A stretch of 64,000 nt of DNA, taken from NCBI RefSeq assembly GCF_033439725.1, contig NW_026944389.1, positions 2,666,001 to 2,730,000 on the forward strand. The letters run 5' to 3'. Below, in pieces: positions 10,103 through 24,237 of this stretch. A program made the position numbers and the translations under genes. The stretch is from Neurospora tetraspora. Lineage: Eukaryota > Ascomycota > Sordariomycetes > Sordariales > Sordariaceae. The notes beneath the pieces are model-generated. The model was not told the DNA's origin, did not search any database, and saw only the letters and a program-made list of their open reading frames with translations. How positions within the stretch are numbered: the stretch's first letter is position 1; each line of letters begins with the position of its first letter.

Positions 10103-13100
10103 TCACTTCGAACTCTCCCCCCACTTCCCCCCCTCCTGCCCCTGCTCTCCCCTCTTCCCGTTGCCACCCATCCCCTTCCCCTTCTTATCCAGATCCTCAT
10201 CCCCCTCCGGCGCCGGCGGCCCCGGAACTTCCACCCCCTCAACCCTATACTCCATCCCAATATACCCATCACTAACCACCAACACATTCAGCTTCCTGCC
10301 CTTCAACACAGGTGGCAGTCTCATAACCGCCCTAGCACTCGGCCTCATGCCCACTTCAATCCCATTCGTCTTCTTCCCATTTCCATTCTGATTCTGATTC
10401 TGATTCTGCTGCTCTTGTTGTTGTTGTTGTCTCCTCCCAGGGCTACTCCAACTAACCCTCTTAACAGCAACAACTTCATCCCTCTTCACGTCCGCCACCA
10501 CAACAAACCACCCCTCCGTCTGCGGCTTCGGGAACTTGGGAGCGTAAATCCTCCCCTCGCGCTCCGTGATGGGGTTCAGCCGTTTCAGGATGACCGTCAG
10601 CTCGCCGTGCTTGACGTTTTCGACCGCGACATGAACGTCGGGGATGGCTTGGGCGGCTTTGGCGAAGCGGGTGGCTTGTGCTGGAGCCAAGTGAAGTTCG
10701 TCGCGGGCAAGTTTTTGGAGGAGGGGGTATTGGTTTTGGTTTTGGTTGCGGAGGTTGGTGGATTTGCTTAGTTGGGTTAGGGTCATTTCCGATTTGCATC
10801 TGTCGGCTTCTCCCTGATCAAAACCAGGGAAGATGGATAGAGGAGGGTCCTCAGGCCAACGAGCTTGTTTCACGCATTGCAGGAGTTTGACGAATTGGAG
10901 CATACTGCTCAGGTGCCCTAGCTCCGTCATGACGTCTACGGAGGCTTGGATGATGCGCACCGCCTGGTCCAGGACACTGGTCTGGTCGCCGACGTAATCG
11001 GTGATAGGCAGGGGTTCGACGCGGGCCATGTGCGCTTGGAGAAGCAAGAAGGCTTTGACGTGAGGGTCCCACATCGGCAAGCCGTCGAAGGCGCTGGTAG
11101 GGAAGGGCAAGGCCTTTGCAAGCTCGGCGTTGATCAAGTCCTCGTTGTGACGGACGGGCAGCTCGTCGTACTCGGAGGCGCGGGACATCCAGGAAAGTGC
11201 CTCGAGGAAGGTGGCGGAGGCGCGGGCTTTGCGGACCAGGTGCCGGATGGTCTTGTGCGAGAGGTAGTAGTAGGACATGATTTTGCCCATTGGGGTCGGG
11301 TCGACGTCGCCGTTGGGGAAGACTTCAACACAACTTGATTCGGCGAGCTCGGAGAGCGAGTGGTCGACCATTTGGATCATGTAGTCGTTGGCGAGCTGCT
11401 GGGCCATGGTGGACGAGTGTTCCTCGGCGGAGATCTCGAGGCCGTAGTAGGATGGGTTTTTGTGCAGACGCCGGAAGAAGAAGGTCCAGGTCAGGTAGTC
11501 GAGCGCGTCTTGCTTGGTGACGATGGTCTCGGCTGAGACTTCGGCGCACAAATGGTTGTCGAGGACCGTGTGCAGAGAGGACTCGACGGGGAAGCCGGTG
11601 TGTAGGAAGTGCTTGTAGAAATCCTTCTTGGCGTCTTGGGTGAAGATGCGGGCTACGCCCGAGTTGTCGAATTGCGGGCGTCCTGCTCGACCGAGCATTT
11701 GGAGCACGTCTGTTAGGTCCATGTCCTTGTAGGCCTCGATCTTGGCGTCGTAGAACTGCGTGCCCTTGACGACGACAAGATGTGCTGGAAGGTTGACACC
11801 CCAAGCCAGGGTACTCGTAGCTACGAGGATTTGGATCTTGTTGTTCAAAAAGAGCTCTTCAGCAATCTGCCTGTCAGACTCAACCAAACCGGCGTGATGG
11901 AGACCGATGCCGAAGCTGATGGCTTCCTTCAGTGCGTCATCCTTGACGCGTGAAAGATTCAGCTGGAGATCATCCTCATCCATGTGGAGGAACCGTCTAG
12001 GGTTATCCTCCATACCACAGAAGTTGATGAGATCTTTGGCCGTCAAGCGGGTTTGCCGACGAGACGGCACGAACACAATGACTGGTTTCTCGGGGCTGTG
12101 GTTCAAGATAGCCAAGAACGTAGGCCGATTCATCGACTGCATCAAGGGGCAGAACCCTCTGACCTCAGGGAAGCCATCGATATACAGCTCCAGCGGGACG
12201 GGACGCACCGAGTGCCGGAAGTTGAACAGACCCTCCTTAACACCAAGCCAGTTCGCCAGGTCCGTCGCATTGGCGCAAGCCGTCGACATACCCAGCAATC
12301 GAACCGAGTTCTTGGTGGACGACGCAATATAATTCATACGGGAGACGATGATCTCAAGAATGGGGCCACGGTCTCCAGCAAGCAAATGGATCTCGTCGAT
12401 GATGACCAAGCTGACCTTGCGCACGTATCCTCTCGTCTGCCAACTACGCGAGATACCGTCCCACTTCTCAGGAGTGGTGATGATGATATCCGCATCCTGG
12501 ATCGTGCGCGTGTCAGGCGTGTTGTCACCCGTCAACTCGACCAGCTTCAGCCCGAGGGGGTTGGCGAGACGGGCACCCCAGTCCTTGACACGCTCGCGGA
12601 CGAGCGCCTTCATGGGCGCAATGTAGACCACCTTGGAGCCGGGCCGCTCGCGGAACGCCCACCACATGGCCAGCTCGGCAGCAACCGTCTTGCCACTGCC
12701 CGTCGGCGAGCCCAGAAGGACATTGGCGGGAGTGTGATACAGAGTGTGGAAGACCTGGGTTTGCATCGGGTTGAAGTACTGGAAGCGCTGGGCGTAGAGC
12801 TCTTCCAGGGCCGGGTTCTTCAACGCCGAGATGGGGAGAGGTTGCAGGTTCAGCAGATCGGTGTAAACGCTTTCCGTGTCTGGGCGGATAAGGTGCTGAA
12901 AGGACACAGCCGTTACCGTCTCAGCGCCCAACCACCGGTCCGAGACCGCTCTCACGTAGATCTGATTTGGCATCGGATCGGAAAGCGGAATGGTAAAGTT
13001 GAGTTCATGGTCATCGTGAAGCTTCCTTCTGTTAAGAAGGAAGAACTCGTGATGGTAGATCTCCGACGTCTCCGAGTTCTCTACCCAGATATAGTACGAC

Positions 13101-16100
13101 TCGGAAGTTCCATGCAGATGGTCGTTCCAGCGGAAATCCGGAGTAACGTAGAGCTTGATCCTCAACACATCCCTATTCAGCGGCGCGATCTCAGCCTCGA
13201 CGCTGAGAGTCGGGAAGTTGTTAAGTAGCCTGGCGATCTTCCCGCCCATACCATGGTTGTTGACCAAGCTGCCGATCTCGGCTGGTTCCATCTCCCTCAT
13301 TGACTCAATGTTGAGGGCCTCCAGTTCGTCGAGCTTGTTGAGCACTGGCTTGGACAGATCACGGTCAAACTGATGGAAGGGATGCTGAAAAGCCCAGATG
13401 CGCTTCTCGATGGACTTGGCCATGGTCAACAGGACCAGACACTGGTGACCCCATCGCCGGTTCAGAGCAATCATGAAGAGCGCTCTGCAGATACGTCCAG
13501 CTTGCTGGGCGACATAGTTGAGGTCGTTCGTCAGAGCGAAATCCTGCGGTTGCGCTCTGGAGATGTAGGCTTGCAGCAAGATATTGGTCTTCGTATGCGG
13601 CTGATCAATACCGGTGCTGACTTTGTAAGGCACGAATCTCTCGTCATGCTTCATTGCCATCAGTTCATTCGCTTCCTCGTTCCTAGACTGGATGTTGTCG
13701 AATTCGCCACTCATGGCAATCATCTTCAGAATATCCTCCTCGGTTGAGGAAGGCCGCATCATGGAGTTGAAGATCTGGATACTAGAGTGCTGGATGTAAA
13801 ACTGACTGGCAATCCGACCGATATCCTTACTACGGAGCTCTTCGGTCGCCTCGTTGAAGATGATCATCTGGCTCTGCTGCAGTGTCCTGGCAGCCTGGAT
13901 CGCCAGTTGCCGTCGCCTCTGTACCAGCGAGCGGTCATTGTCGTACTCGGACCAGTCGATACCGTAGGCCATGGGATTCCGTTTCATGCGTACGAAGAGG
14001 TACGAATAACTGATCCACTTGACGGCCTCCGGAATCGAGGTGACAGTGCCCAGAGCAATCTCGGCATTCAAGTTATCGACCAGCTTGGCCGAAAACCTGG
14101 ATTCGATAGGTAGCTGATCCGTAATGGCAGTGAGGTAGTGTGCGAGCTTGTCGTGCGTAGTACAAATCATGCCGATACCAGTGTCCTCGAATTGAGGACG
14201 ACCGGCACGACCGAAGATCTGCAAGACGTCGAGAATGCCCAAATCAACGAACTTACCATCCTGGGCGCTGTACACCTGGGTGCCCTTGATGACGACGGCG
14301 GCAGCGGGCAAGTTGACACCCCAAGCCAGAGTGGCCGTACAGCAGAGGACCTTGATGACACCCTCGGCAAACAACCGCTCCATGAGGTTCCTGTCTGCTC
14401 GAGACATGCCGGCATGGTGAATGCCCAAGCCCTTTGGGATGAGTTCCCGGATCTCCCGAGCCTTGGTCTGTTTGACGTCCCTCATGGCAGCCTCGTACTT
14501 CTCATGGTAGCTGGGATCAAAGAGGTCGGTGCAAGCCTCATCCGTAGCCTTTTCGAAGAGCATCTTGGCCGTGGCTTGCGTGTCCTTTCTCGAGTGGACG
14601 AAGACCATGACTTGGTGGCCACACTCGAGCATGTCCCTGACCTTTTCGAAGGCTACCTGGTCTAGGTTCTCCCTAGACTGCTTGGAGTTCGGTTTGCCCT
14701 TGACTCCAATGAAGTGCTGCTCAAGCGGGACTGGTCTAAAGGAGGCGTCAAAGTAGAAGAGACCAGCGTACTTGTTGACGTTCAAGAAGTCCGCCACATC
14801 AACGTAATTAGGGAGCGTGGCACTCAATCCAACGATGCGGATGAGAGACTGCGTGCTTTCGACCTGACGCGCCGTTCTCGCCACCAAGGATTCCAGAACA
14901 GCACCTCTCTCGTCGTGAAGCATGTGCACCTCATCGATGATAAGCAAGCGGACCTTTTGCACGAGCTCCGTGTCTCCGGTGCCCTTTCTCGTCACAACAT
15001 CCCACTTCTCAGGGGTCGTGACGATGATTTGGGTTTGTACAATCTCCGACTTGGTAAGATGCATGTCACCCGTGAACTCACGGCAGCGAATGCCCAACCA
15101 AGCCAATCGCTTACCGAGCTTTTCCGTGATTTCGGCCGCCAGGGCCTTCATGGGAGCAACGTAGACGATCTTGAAATCCTCAGCGGCAACGGCAAAGTCG
15201 GTAGTGACGTGATCCTCGAAGGGACTTGGTGTCAAGTACTGACCGACCGTGTGGAGGATGGTCAACATGGCGGCATCCGTTTTACCCTGAGAACCAGAGA
15301 TTAGTATGCGAGCCAGCCAGAATGTTCAAGAAACAAGAGAAAACAGAAAGACTTACAGCACCAGTAGGAGCACAAATCAGCATATTCTCACTCGTCTTAT
15401 ACGCCACCGGATACACAAGGCTCTGCATCCTGTTGAGCGTCTTATACCCCCTAAACGTATTCCTGCACAGGCCATCCATATCCACAATCTTGACCAGCTG
15501 TCTTCCAGGCCCGAGGGTGCCCGTCTTTCCGGCGGGAATCGTGTACTCCTCGTACTTTTCAAACTCCTTCCTCTCGCTTCCGGGCGGCAGCGCGTACCGC
15601 TTTCCCGAATGGCTCAGCGTGTTGCCCGCGCTGTACGCCCGGTACACGTGCGGGTACTCCTCCTCCTTCGACCGCGCGGCGGCCAGCGGAGCGGACTTGT
15701 GCTCGTAGTCTCGTTGGCGGAGGGCGGCCTCTCGTTGGGCCTTGCTGAGTAGGCGGAGCCCCCCGTCGCCGCCGCCGTTACTTTCCTGCTGCTGCTGCTG
15801 CTGCTGCTTCAACGCCCGTCCCACCGACGACACCAGCTCCTCCCGATGCGAAAGCAGATCGATGACAAAGTCCAGGTCATCAAACCCAATGAGATCCGTC
15901 AGCGAAGACTGCAGCTCATCCTCCGACTTGCCAGAACCCAGAATCTCCATGATCTGGTCCTGCAGCGCTCCGGCACCAAGGCCAGCGGCGGACCTGACAT
16001 CTGCGCATCGCGAGGCGAGCCAGCCGAAGTCGTAGCCACTACCACTACCACTACCACCACCACCGGCAAACCCATCTTCAGCTCCGTCAGCCTCATGGTC

Positions 16101-16373
16101 ATGGTAATAGTCGCCACTATCGGCGAACTCGATGGAGTCCAACTCGTCGTCCGAGATGAAATCCCATATGTCTCTGGGACCGTCTCCATTTCTGGTTGGG
16201 GAGTAGGTCGAGTCGATTTCGTCGTCGTCCCAGTCGCTGTTGTTGCTGCTGCTGCTACCGCCGGCTTCGCTGGAGGATGGGGGCAGGCCGGCTACGGCTG
16301 CCTTCATGGCTTCGATTTGGGCGCGCCATGCTGCGATGTCAAAACCGCCGTTGAGAGGGGGACCGGCGGCCAT
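10103..16373 (-). CDS. slh1: Ski2-like double-cassette RNA helicase, Slh1/ASCC3 type
   Basis: Helicase of the ribosome-quality-control trigger complex, which splits collided ribosomes. Exons 16373-15357 and 15286-10103, 71-nt intron, 2066 residues. The intron falls within the first Walker A motif (APTGA|GKT). Seen: acidic, Ser/Gly/Gln-rich N-terminus (residues 1-300); cassette 1 with APTGAGKT near 340, DEVH, TPEKWD, GRAGRP, winged-helix and Sec63 domain; cassette 2 with GSPTGSGKT near 1200, DEIH, TTPEKWDG, GRAGRP and a second Sec63 domain; low-complexity QQQQQEQQNQNQNQNG insert near the C-terminus. LLNLQPLPISALKNP and the wording of cassette 2 follow ASCC3/Slh1 rather than the spliceosomal relative Brr2. 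Both cassettes keep their ATPase residues. The start (gccATGGCCG context) is the first ATG before the acidic region. Confidence 0.93.
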
Positions 16374-17632
16374 TGTGATTTTTGTTGTGTTTTGAGGTCT
16401 TGACTTGTAATCGATGAATCTTGTTGGAGGATGTTGAAATGTTTCCTGTCTTGGATATGGGCCAGGCACCGGCAATACTTTTGAACCCCCTCCTTGAAAG
16501 AAAATCCTCTCGTTGAATTCACTCACGCCGGATGAGTCTGTCGCCTTGAGGAAGCAGAGGCGATAACGGTGCAGTGGTGAATCAAGATGATTAAGCACTG
16601 TCGTGGTAGCTTCCTCGGCACTGTGTGAACAGTCAGACCGACGGAAGGACAAGTTGAGCAACGCACGAACCACATCTAGCTGTTTGTGCTCGTTTCCTGA
16701 AAGAGTAAAAGAGCACCTCTGTGGATTCGTGGCTCATGTCAACAATGTTATCGCTCACGTCATACCTCTACGTCTTGATGCTCTTGATACTCTGAACCAT
16801 GGTTGGCCAGGGTCGTCAGCTCAGTCAGTCAGTGTCTATGTAGGTATTATTTTATGGGCTTCATATCTTCATACTTTAGAAATACAGCTGAAGGAGGCGC
16901 GCGCGAACTCACTAGACGAAATCTACAACGAACCAGGAAAAGAACAACGAAGGGAAACAGTCAAGAGAGAAGAAAATGAAATATATTAGGAAGAGCCAAA
17001 GATCGCACCCAAACTCCGTGACCAGAATGTTTCGTTTCGCTCTCTGCCCCTCGTCCATGCTGCCGACCAGCTTAACCCATCTTTATCAATCAAGCCGGTC
17101 GTAAAACCCACATGTCTCCGTATCGTCGTTCACGTCTTCAACTCCCTAGCCTAGCCATCCTCCCATCAACCGGTTCTACAGCGTAATAATAATAGACCCA
17201 ACAGCGATAAGCGAAAAATGAGCACGCATCGCATCTTCCGCGCCGCTCCTCCCTCCTGCTACCGAGAGACAAAGAAGGGGATTGCAATGAGCCCTCCAGA
17301 ATAACTAAAGCCGTCTTTTCCTCTTGGACTTTAGCTTCATTACAACCATAGTAAAGTCTTGAGACCGAAGAAACCCTCTTTCTCCCCTACACCGCCTCTT
17401 TGTTTCCATGCGGTAGACCCGGCCGTGCATGTTGGTAGCCCGCCTAGGAAGACAGGTGCATGTTCGATAGACGTAGGCTGTAACCAAAGTAGAATTGAAT
17501 GAGGCCAGACTGCTGTCGTTCGTACTCCGGGAGGATAAATCGTATCTCGTATCGCCATCGTGATTGTCAGTGGGCTTTTCCCGCAAGCTCCGCGATCGGG
17601 TGCCGCCGCCACACAGCTGCTACCCCTTTGGC
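16374..17632. other. slh1 promoter and sec4 3' flank
   Basis: Both neighbours run leftward, so this stretch contains the slh1 promoter/leader and the sec4 3' UTR. ORFs in it are short and not supported by composition or similarity. No other element was recognised. Confidence 0.45.
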
Positions 17633-18590
<958 letters not shown>

Positions 18591-20278
18591 GATGTGCTGG
18601 TTTTGGGGGTTACGCCGCCGCCCGTGTTTCGATCTCGTGGAATATTTCTCTAGTAGTTCGGAATCCGGAATTCGGCAAAGGGGATATATCAATCGAGATT
18701 TCGAGATCGGGGTGTTGGACACTAGTTGCGGGAATGGGAATGGTGACTGGAGACTGGAAAGGTGGTGAGGATGCGCAGTTCAGGAAACCGGCGACGGAGC
18801 AGGAATGATGTTCAGTTGTAGTGTAGGTGAGTGGTGGACTGGTGGTGGTGGTAGTTGAAAGCGTGTCCGCAGTGCGACGTCGACGGGCCTGTCAAAACTG
18901 CAGGGCGGTTGCACGGGTTACCTTAGTCCAGCGGAGGCGTCGGTCTCTCTCCTTGACCGGCCTACTGCAGTGCGTACCTCTACGGGGCGATGCGGAGATT
19001 GCTGGGCAACAAAAAAGACAAACAATGACGAGGACGGGAAAGCAGAAAGGGGGTTGTAGCTTGTTCAAGACCTGGAGAGGAAGGAGTCGGAAAAGTCAAA
19101 AAGATGGTGTTTCAAAGTGCAAGTCAAGAGGGCAAAGCGCCGTCATCAACATGGATGTGAGGGCTGCCTACTGCAGAGTCGCGGACTATGGGAGGTCGGG
19201 TGGGTGTTATTCGTACCTTGCTGGAGTGTCGGGTACACCTGTACCTCCACTACGGCCAGTGGGAGAGCACCTATAGTTGCGCGTAGTTGTGGTGTAGGGG
19301 ACGCGACGCTTCGGTGGTGGTGGTTCAAGTTTCTAGAACCTACAATCGCCGCAACAACTCCACCAGATGTTGTTCTTTATGAACGATGGGACTTGGATGA
19401 AGTAGACCCCCCTCACAAGCCTTGGGGAGAATGTTCGGTTGTGTCGACGACAGTCACTGAACTCGAAGGACAATTGAGAAAAGCTGTCTCGAGGGAGCCG
19501 GAGTGAGAAGGGACAACTCAACTGCACTCTCAATGCAAGATTCAGGAACCAGGGGCTAATGGAACTCTGCTACGACTAGTAGTATCTGGGGTCGCGGAAG
19601 GAGGTGAGCGTGAGCCTCAAGACGGAGACCAACCATCCCAACGGGGGAGCATCTGTGTTTGCTTCCTCATGCAATCCGTAAAAGTGAAGGGTTTTTGGTG
19701 GCTTCTAAACGGTTAACTTTTTCTCAACGAAATGGATCGTTCGAAAGGCCAGTCGACGGTCTCTCAATGCTAAATGGTAATAAAGGCGGGCAAGGCGGTG
19801 AACAGTCTATACGCACGAGACACGCAGTATCCGTTGATGGATCTATAACTCAATATTGGCCCAATGATCTCTTCCACCAAAAGACATATCCCGCCTTCCC
19901 GCCACACGAGAGGCTGCCCCTGATGAACCCTTGTTATTCCCCTGCGTGAAGCGTCAAAAGGGTCAACAAATATGTCCCTGTGTTTCTACGTGGACGGAAG
20001 CACACCCGTCTCCACTGCGTTTAAGGGGTTAGACCTACTACAACGACCGACTAAATGCACTACTCCTGCTATATCACGGTCTCTTCCGTGCATTTTCAAG
20101 ACTCCCGAAAACCCTACATCTCATAAAATGTCATACATATAGCAAAATCATAAAGGTCTAGTCTAGTCGTCGTCGTGCACTAAAGTACACTGATCATATC
20201 ATAGAACAGCCCAACGCTTGCCGCCATCCACCAACTCCCGCGCTAGGGATCATCTGTTGATGAAGCTCTCACAATCCC
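18591..20278. other. sec4 upstream region and nca2 3' flank
   Basis: About 1.7 kb with no supported gene. It includes the sec4 promoter next to 18591 and, at the right end, the nca2 3' UTR. ORFs at 18827-19276 and 19117-19506 (+) overlap in different frames, lack recognisable motifs and look like chance. A GGT/GTG-rich microsatellite-like stretch occurs at about 18830-18860. Confidence 0.45.
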
Positions 20279-22463
20279 CTATTTCTTGCCCAACCACTCA
20301 GCATACGCCCACCGAATTCTCTGCAGAGCCTTCTCCTGGAGCACGAGATTCTTCACACTCGTCAAGTCCTCCAGATCCTCCAGGAACTCCCGCTTGACGT
20401 CTCCAGGGAGCACTTCGGTAGCGAGCTCGCGGAGCACATGCGCCTCGCAAAGCAGCAGACCGCGGTCCTTGTAGTTGAGCTCGCCCTTGGGGTTGGTAGC
20501 GCCCGCAGCCAGGATCCTGTCCATCTTCCTCAGCACCCTAACGACGCGGCGAACCTTTTCTCCTCTGCGGAGACCCTTGCGGCTGCCGAAGACGGTTCTG
20601 AGGTATTGGACGATGCCGATGGAGACTGGTTTTGGGGAGTTAGCGGCTGCGTCCATGTTTCTTAAAAACAGGCATTCACCAAATATGGAACTTACCAACA
20701 ACACCGGGCGCCAACCCGACAAAGCCAAAGAGCAATTCCTGGCTCTTAAGAAGCGAGTCGATACCACTAATAGCCACCTCTAGATCGACCTTGGTCTTCT
20801 GCACCTGGATCAGCAGCGACCGGACCAAGTCACCGCTGACGGCGCCGACAAAGGGACGGCGGAGACCCTTTTCGTAGGCCTTCAAGACGGGCGTCACATC
20901 TCCCTCCCTGACCTTTGCGCGGATATCAGCAATCTGGAGGTCGGTGACATTAGGCGATCCAACGGCCACGGAGGGGTTGTCCAGCGTGAACTCGACCACC
21001 ATCCGTTCCAAGCTCTCCCTGTCGGCCTTGAGGCTGTCGCGGCTCATGATGGCAATCTCGCTGTTCTCATCGTGGCGGATGGTGCCGATGACCTTGCGGA
21101 TGGGGTCGATGACCCAGTTGAACCAGAAGTCGCGGACGGTCACACCGAGGTTCTGGATCCAGTCGATGATGCTGTCGCGCCGCTTGACGAGCACGTAGAG
21201 AATGGTGGGAGATGACACGAGCAAAGCCAGAGCGGGAAGCCAGTACCGGACCACGGGGGACGGCCTTCCGTTTTCGGAAACGTGTTTGGCGACGGCTGTG
21301 TTGTGCTGTACCAAGCTATGGTCCAGAATCTGGATTAGGCGTTCAGCAACAGACGAGGGTTTGGGTTTAGAGCTATCGGTAGTGCTGAAAGCGCCCCGAA
21401 CGTCTCTGGCATATGCAAAGACAGAGTCCTCGAACACGGAAAGTGGTTCGTTGGTTTCCGCCGAGTTGGTGAGAATTGCGTCCATCAGAGCAATACTATC
21501 AGCCAGCGTGCTGTCTGCCGCCATGAGTCTCGATTCGAGCCCCTTATCCTCTTCCGCGTTAGAATCGAAGGCCAAGCCCTCATCCACTAGGATTCCTAGC
21601 CCGGCAGCGATCGTTTCCCTGAGCTTCTGGAGCTCTGCTCGCTTTCGGCGAGCTTCAGCGCGGGCCAGATCGACTGGAGAGAGAATCTTGCGTCGAAGGT
21701 TGGAGACGGAAGTCTCAGCCATGCTTTGCCGCACGATGGAGTAAAACTGTGACCACTTCTGTGACACTCCCTCACTGAGAGATTCGCCTGTCTGCGCCGC
21801 TTCGACACCCTCCGACTGCTGCTGCAAGTGAATGTTTCGGATCCGTTCACAAGCCACATCGTAGACCTCTTTGGCTCGAGACCACGCCCTAGCCGGCGCG
21901 ATTTGCGTCGCGTACAAACAGCTCTTGGGATATGAACTGAGCACATCGTCCCAGTACCATATGTCATCGCTGAGAGGCATGATTTCGTCGAAGAAGTTGC
22001 TCATCAAGATGCCGTAAGTCTGAACCGTAGCCTTGGCCACCAGGAGCCATTCGATATCACGCTCATACTGGCTCTCAACGCCGACTTCTCCCTGCTCGGC
22101 AAGTTCCGTCTCCGTGGCCAGGCCCGAATCCTCCAGCAGCTGCTTGATACGAGAAGGGGGCAGAAAGGTGCCGGACCGAGAGGCAGTAGACAAGGTCCTA
22201 GCTATGCGCAAGAGCTCATCGGCACGGGGTGAAGGCGGCTCGCTCACGGCCGTGAGCAACCCCGTCTCTTGTTGATCCTGCTCGGCATCCGGGATCGAGC
22301 CGGGCTCTAGTCCGAGGATCCTGTCAATATGTACGTCTAAGCGACGCACCTTGCTGTCAAGAGAGAAGTCATGTTAACACTACCGCCCATCATTGAGACA
22401 AACTGACAAGTAAGTCCTTATATGAAGACCCCGGAAGAGTACTGACTCGGCCACGATCGCCAT
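20279..22463 (-). CDS. nca2: NCA2 mitochondrial membrane protein
   Basis: Mitochondrial protein needed in yeast for correct expression of the mtDNA-encoded ATP synthase subunits 6 and 8. Three exons: 22463-22408, 22353-20696, 20625-20279; introns 54 and 71 nt; 686 residues. The first exon is inferred from the reading frame: it gives MAIVAESVLFRGLHIRTYF joined to KVRRLDVHIDRILG, with a strong start context (aaccATGGCG). Seen: YWLPALALLVSSPTILYVLV (membrane segment about residues 390-410), FWFNWVIDPIRKVIGTIRHDENSEIAIMS, MVVEFTLDNP, GDLVRSLLIQVQKTKVDLE, and a second hydrophobic segment FGFVGLAPGVVVSIGIVQYL spanning intron 2. These follow the yeast Nca2 C-terminal half closely. It is divergent from erg25. 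Confidence 0.9.
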
Positions 22464-24237
22464 GGTTCGACTTGTTGTTCCCCCAACCCTGCAAACGAAT
22501 GGTTCTGGGCTCCGGGACAATAACAGCAGCTAATATGAGGATGATGGAAAGTTCCGGGATTTTGTCTCGCCGGTTGCTGGCGAGATACGAAAAGTAGGCA
22601 AGCTTCGCCCCAAATGGCCTCTCAGCCTTCTCAAGGACGTAAAAGTGGCGATATGGAATATCGGCAACAACACTGGAAATAATAAACTGGATGATCAGTG
22701 CGATCAGGCCAGATGACCGGGGTCGGATGTAAAGATTGCCGAGATGGTGTTCAAGGCTTCGGGCTGTCACTGTCGAACCCGGAAATGTGGGATGTGGTGG
22801 GGATGTTTCTTTGGGCTTGACAAGCGGGGCGACGTCCGCTCCCCACTGATTGATACTTCCAAGTTGGTTCGACTGCGATCCGGTCAAAGGAAAATTCCGT
22901 TGGTAAGATGATGACGGTTGAGCCTCATCAAAGAATGACCTGATGAGTTACCTGTTGCCGGCAAATTGTAGTTACCGAGAGGTGCTTCAGAATATTGTAT
23001 GGTATCAGGCACAGCCAAATGAGTGTCAAACCGAAGCTCAAACGTCAGCCTATGATGTTCAAGGATGGATTGCAAATGCCAAGTCCAACTTTCAAAGGCG
23101 GTGACAAATTGACGATGCCAACTAAAAACTCCCATCACGTCGCCTCAAGAGGTCAACCACGGCATGCCTCAATTGAGGCCAGGGACACAACTCCAAGTTT
23201 GGCAATGTTCTCTGGCCCGTTCCAGAATACCAGATGTTTGCAAACATACCAGTCTGTGAAAGCATCCACGAATACGCTTTGGGGAAAAGTGTCGATCCAA
23301 TTTAATGTAGCCGCTCAGCCCGCTCTGGCCGCCAGGTACGTACCGTATGGAAATTACCGATGTCAACTGTGCCAGTCCCGTCAGTGGCCAACCCCCTGGC
23401 GACCTGTGGGGTGGTTGGCAACGAACCAGCCGAAGAAGAAGTGGGATCACGGTGTGGATGCAATGGTTCCATATCACTGGAAACCCCCGAGCAATTCGAG
23501 GTTCTCGATGTGAGATTCTATGTCAAAGAGATGGAGATGCGGCATGCAGCCACCACTTGTGTTGTACCTTTCTGTGTTACACATCTTTTACGGGTGCCGG
23601 TTTGGATGTCGAATAGCAGTCCAGAATTGAGATGGCGATGATGAACATAAAAAAGTTATGGAGGGGATGCCACACATCCGTATCTTCCCGTAGATCACTT
23701 CAACTTCCTTTCGTTATCTGATGGAATTTCGCCCTCTGCTTCCCACACGTGCCACACTGCGGTGACGTGGTCAGTGCCTATCACCTAAGTAACTCAAAGA
23801 TAGGAGCCCAAATAGGAACAATGGCACATCTCAATACACGGCAAAGAGTGTTGTTGGGATTCCATCGCTTGGCGGGCTCCAAATGTTTCATTGAGCACTC
23901 GCTGAAGTCGCCGTCCGGTCGTTCGACTTGGTGAAACAGCCAGGCCAAAGTGGAAAGAGTGGGTCCCGGAAGGCGGAAACAACAGCTTCGCAGTGGGCCG
24001 ATTCTGGGGTCATTCCCCCCATTGGTCGACCCAACACGTCTTCTCAGGGGCTCCCGCCAGAGGACACCAAGGGAAAGGACAATAAAAAATCCAGCAACCC
24101 CTTTGAAACTTGTCAGTTGCCTTTCCCTACTCCCTAGATCGCACTTGGCATTGCCCTTGGACGCTGTCGACTGTTTCTTTTCTTTCCCATCGCGTTCCAA
24201 CACCTCGCAGTCGCATCCTATTCTCTATCTGCCCACC
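22464..24237. promoter_or_regulatory. divergent intergenic region nca2 / erg25
   Basis: 1.8 kb between two genes transcribed outward, so it holds both promoters. Many mid-length ORFs exist on both strands (for example 22390-22887 -, 22995-23513 +, 23781-24203 -) but none shows a domain, a plausible intron structure or consistent codon choice. No sterol-response element was identified with confidence. Confidence 0.4.

Noticed and set aside
11984-13228. Long plus-strand ORF of 414 codons
   Set aside because: Lies exactly antisense to the slh1 helicase exon; its composition is that of a reversed coding frame, and the helicase motifs on the other strand are unambiguous.
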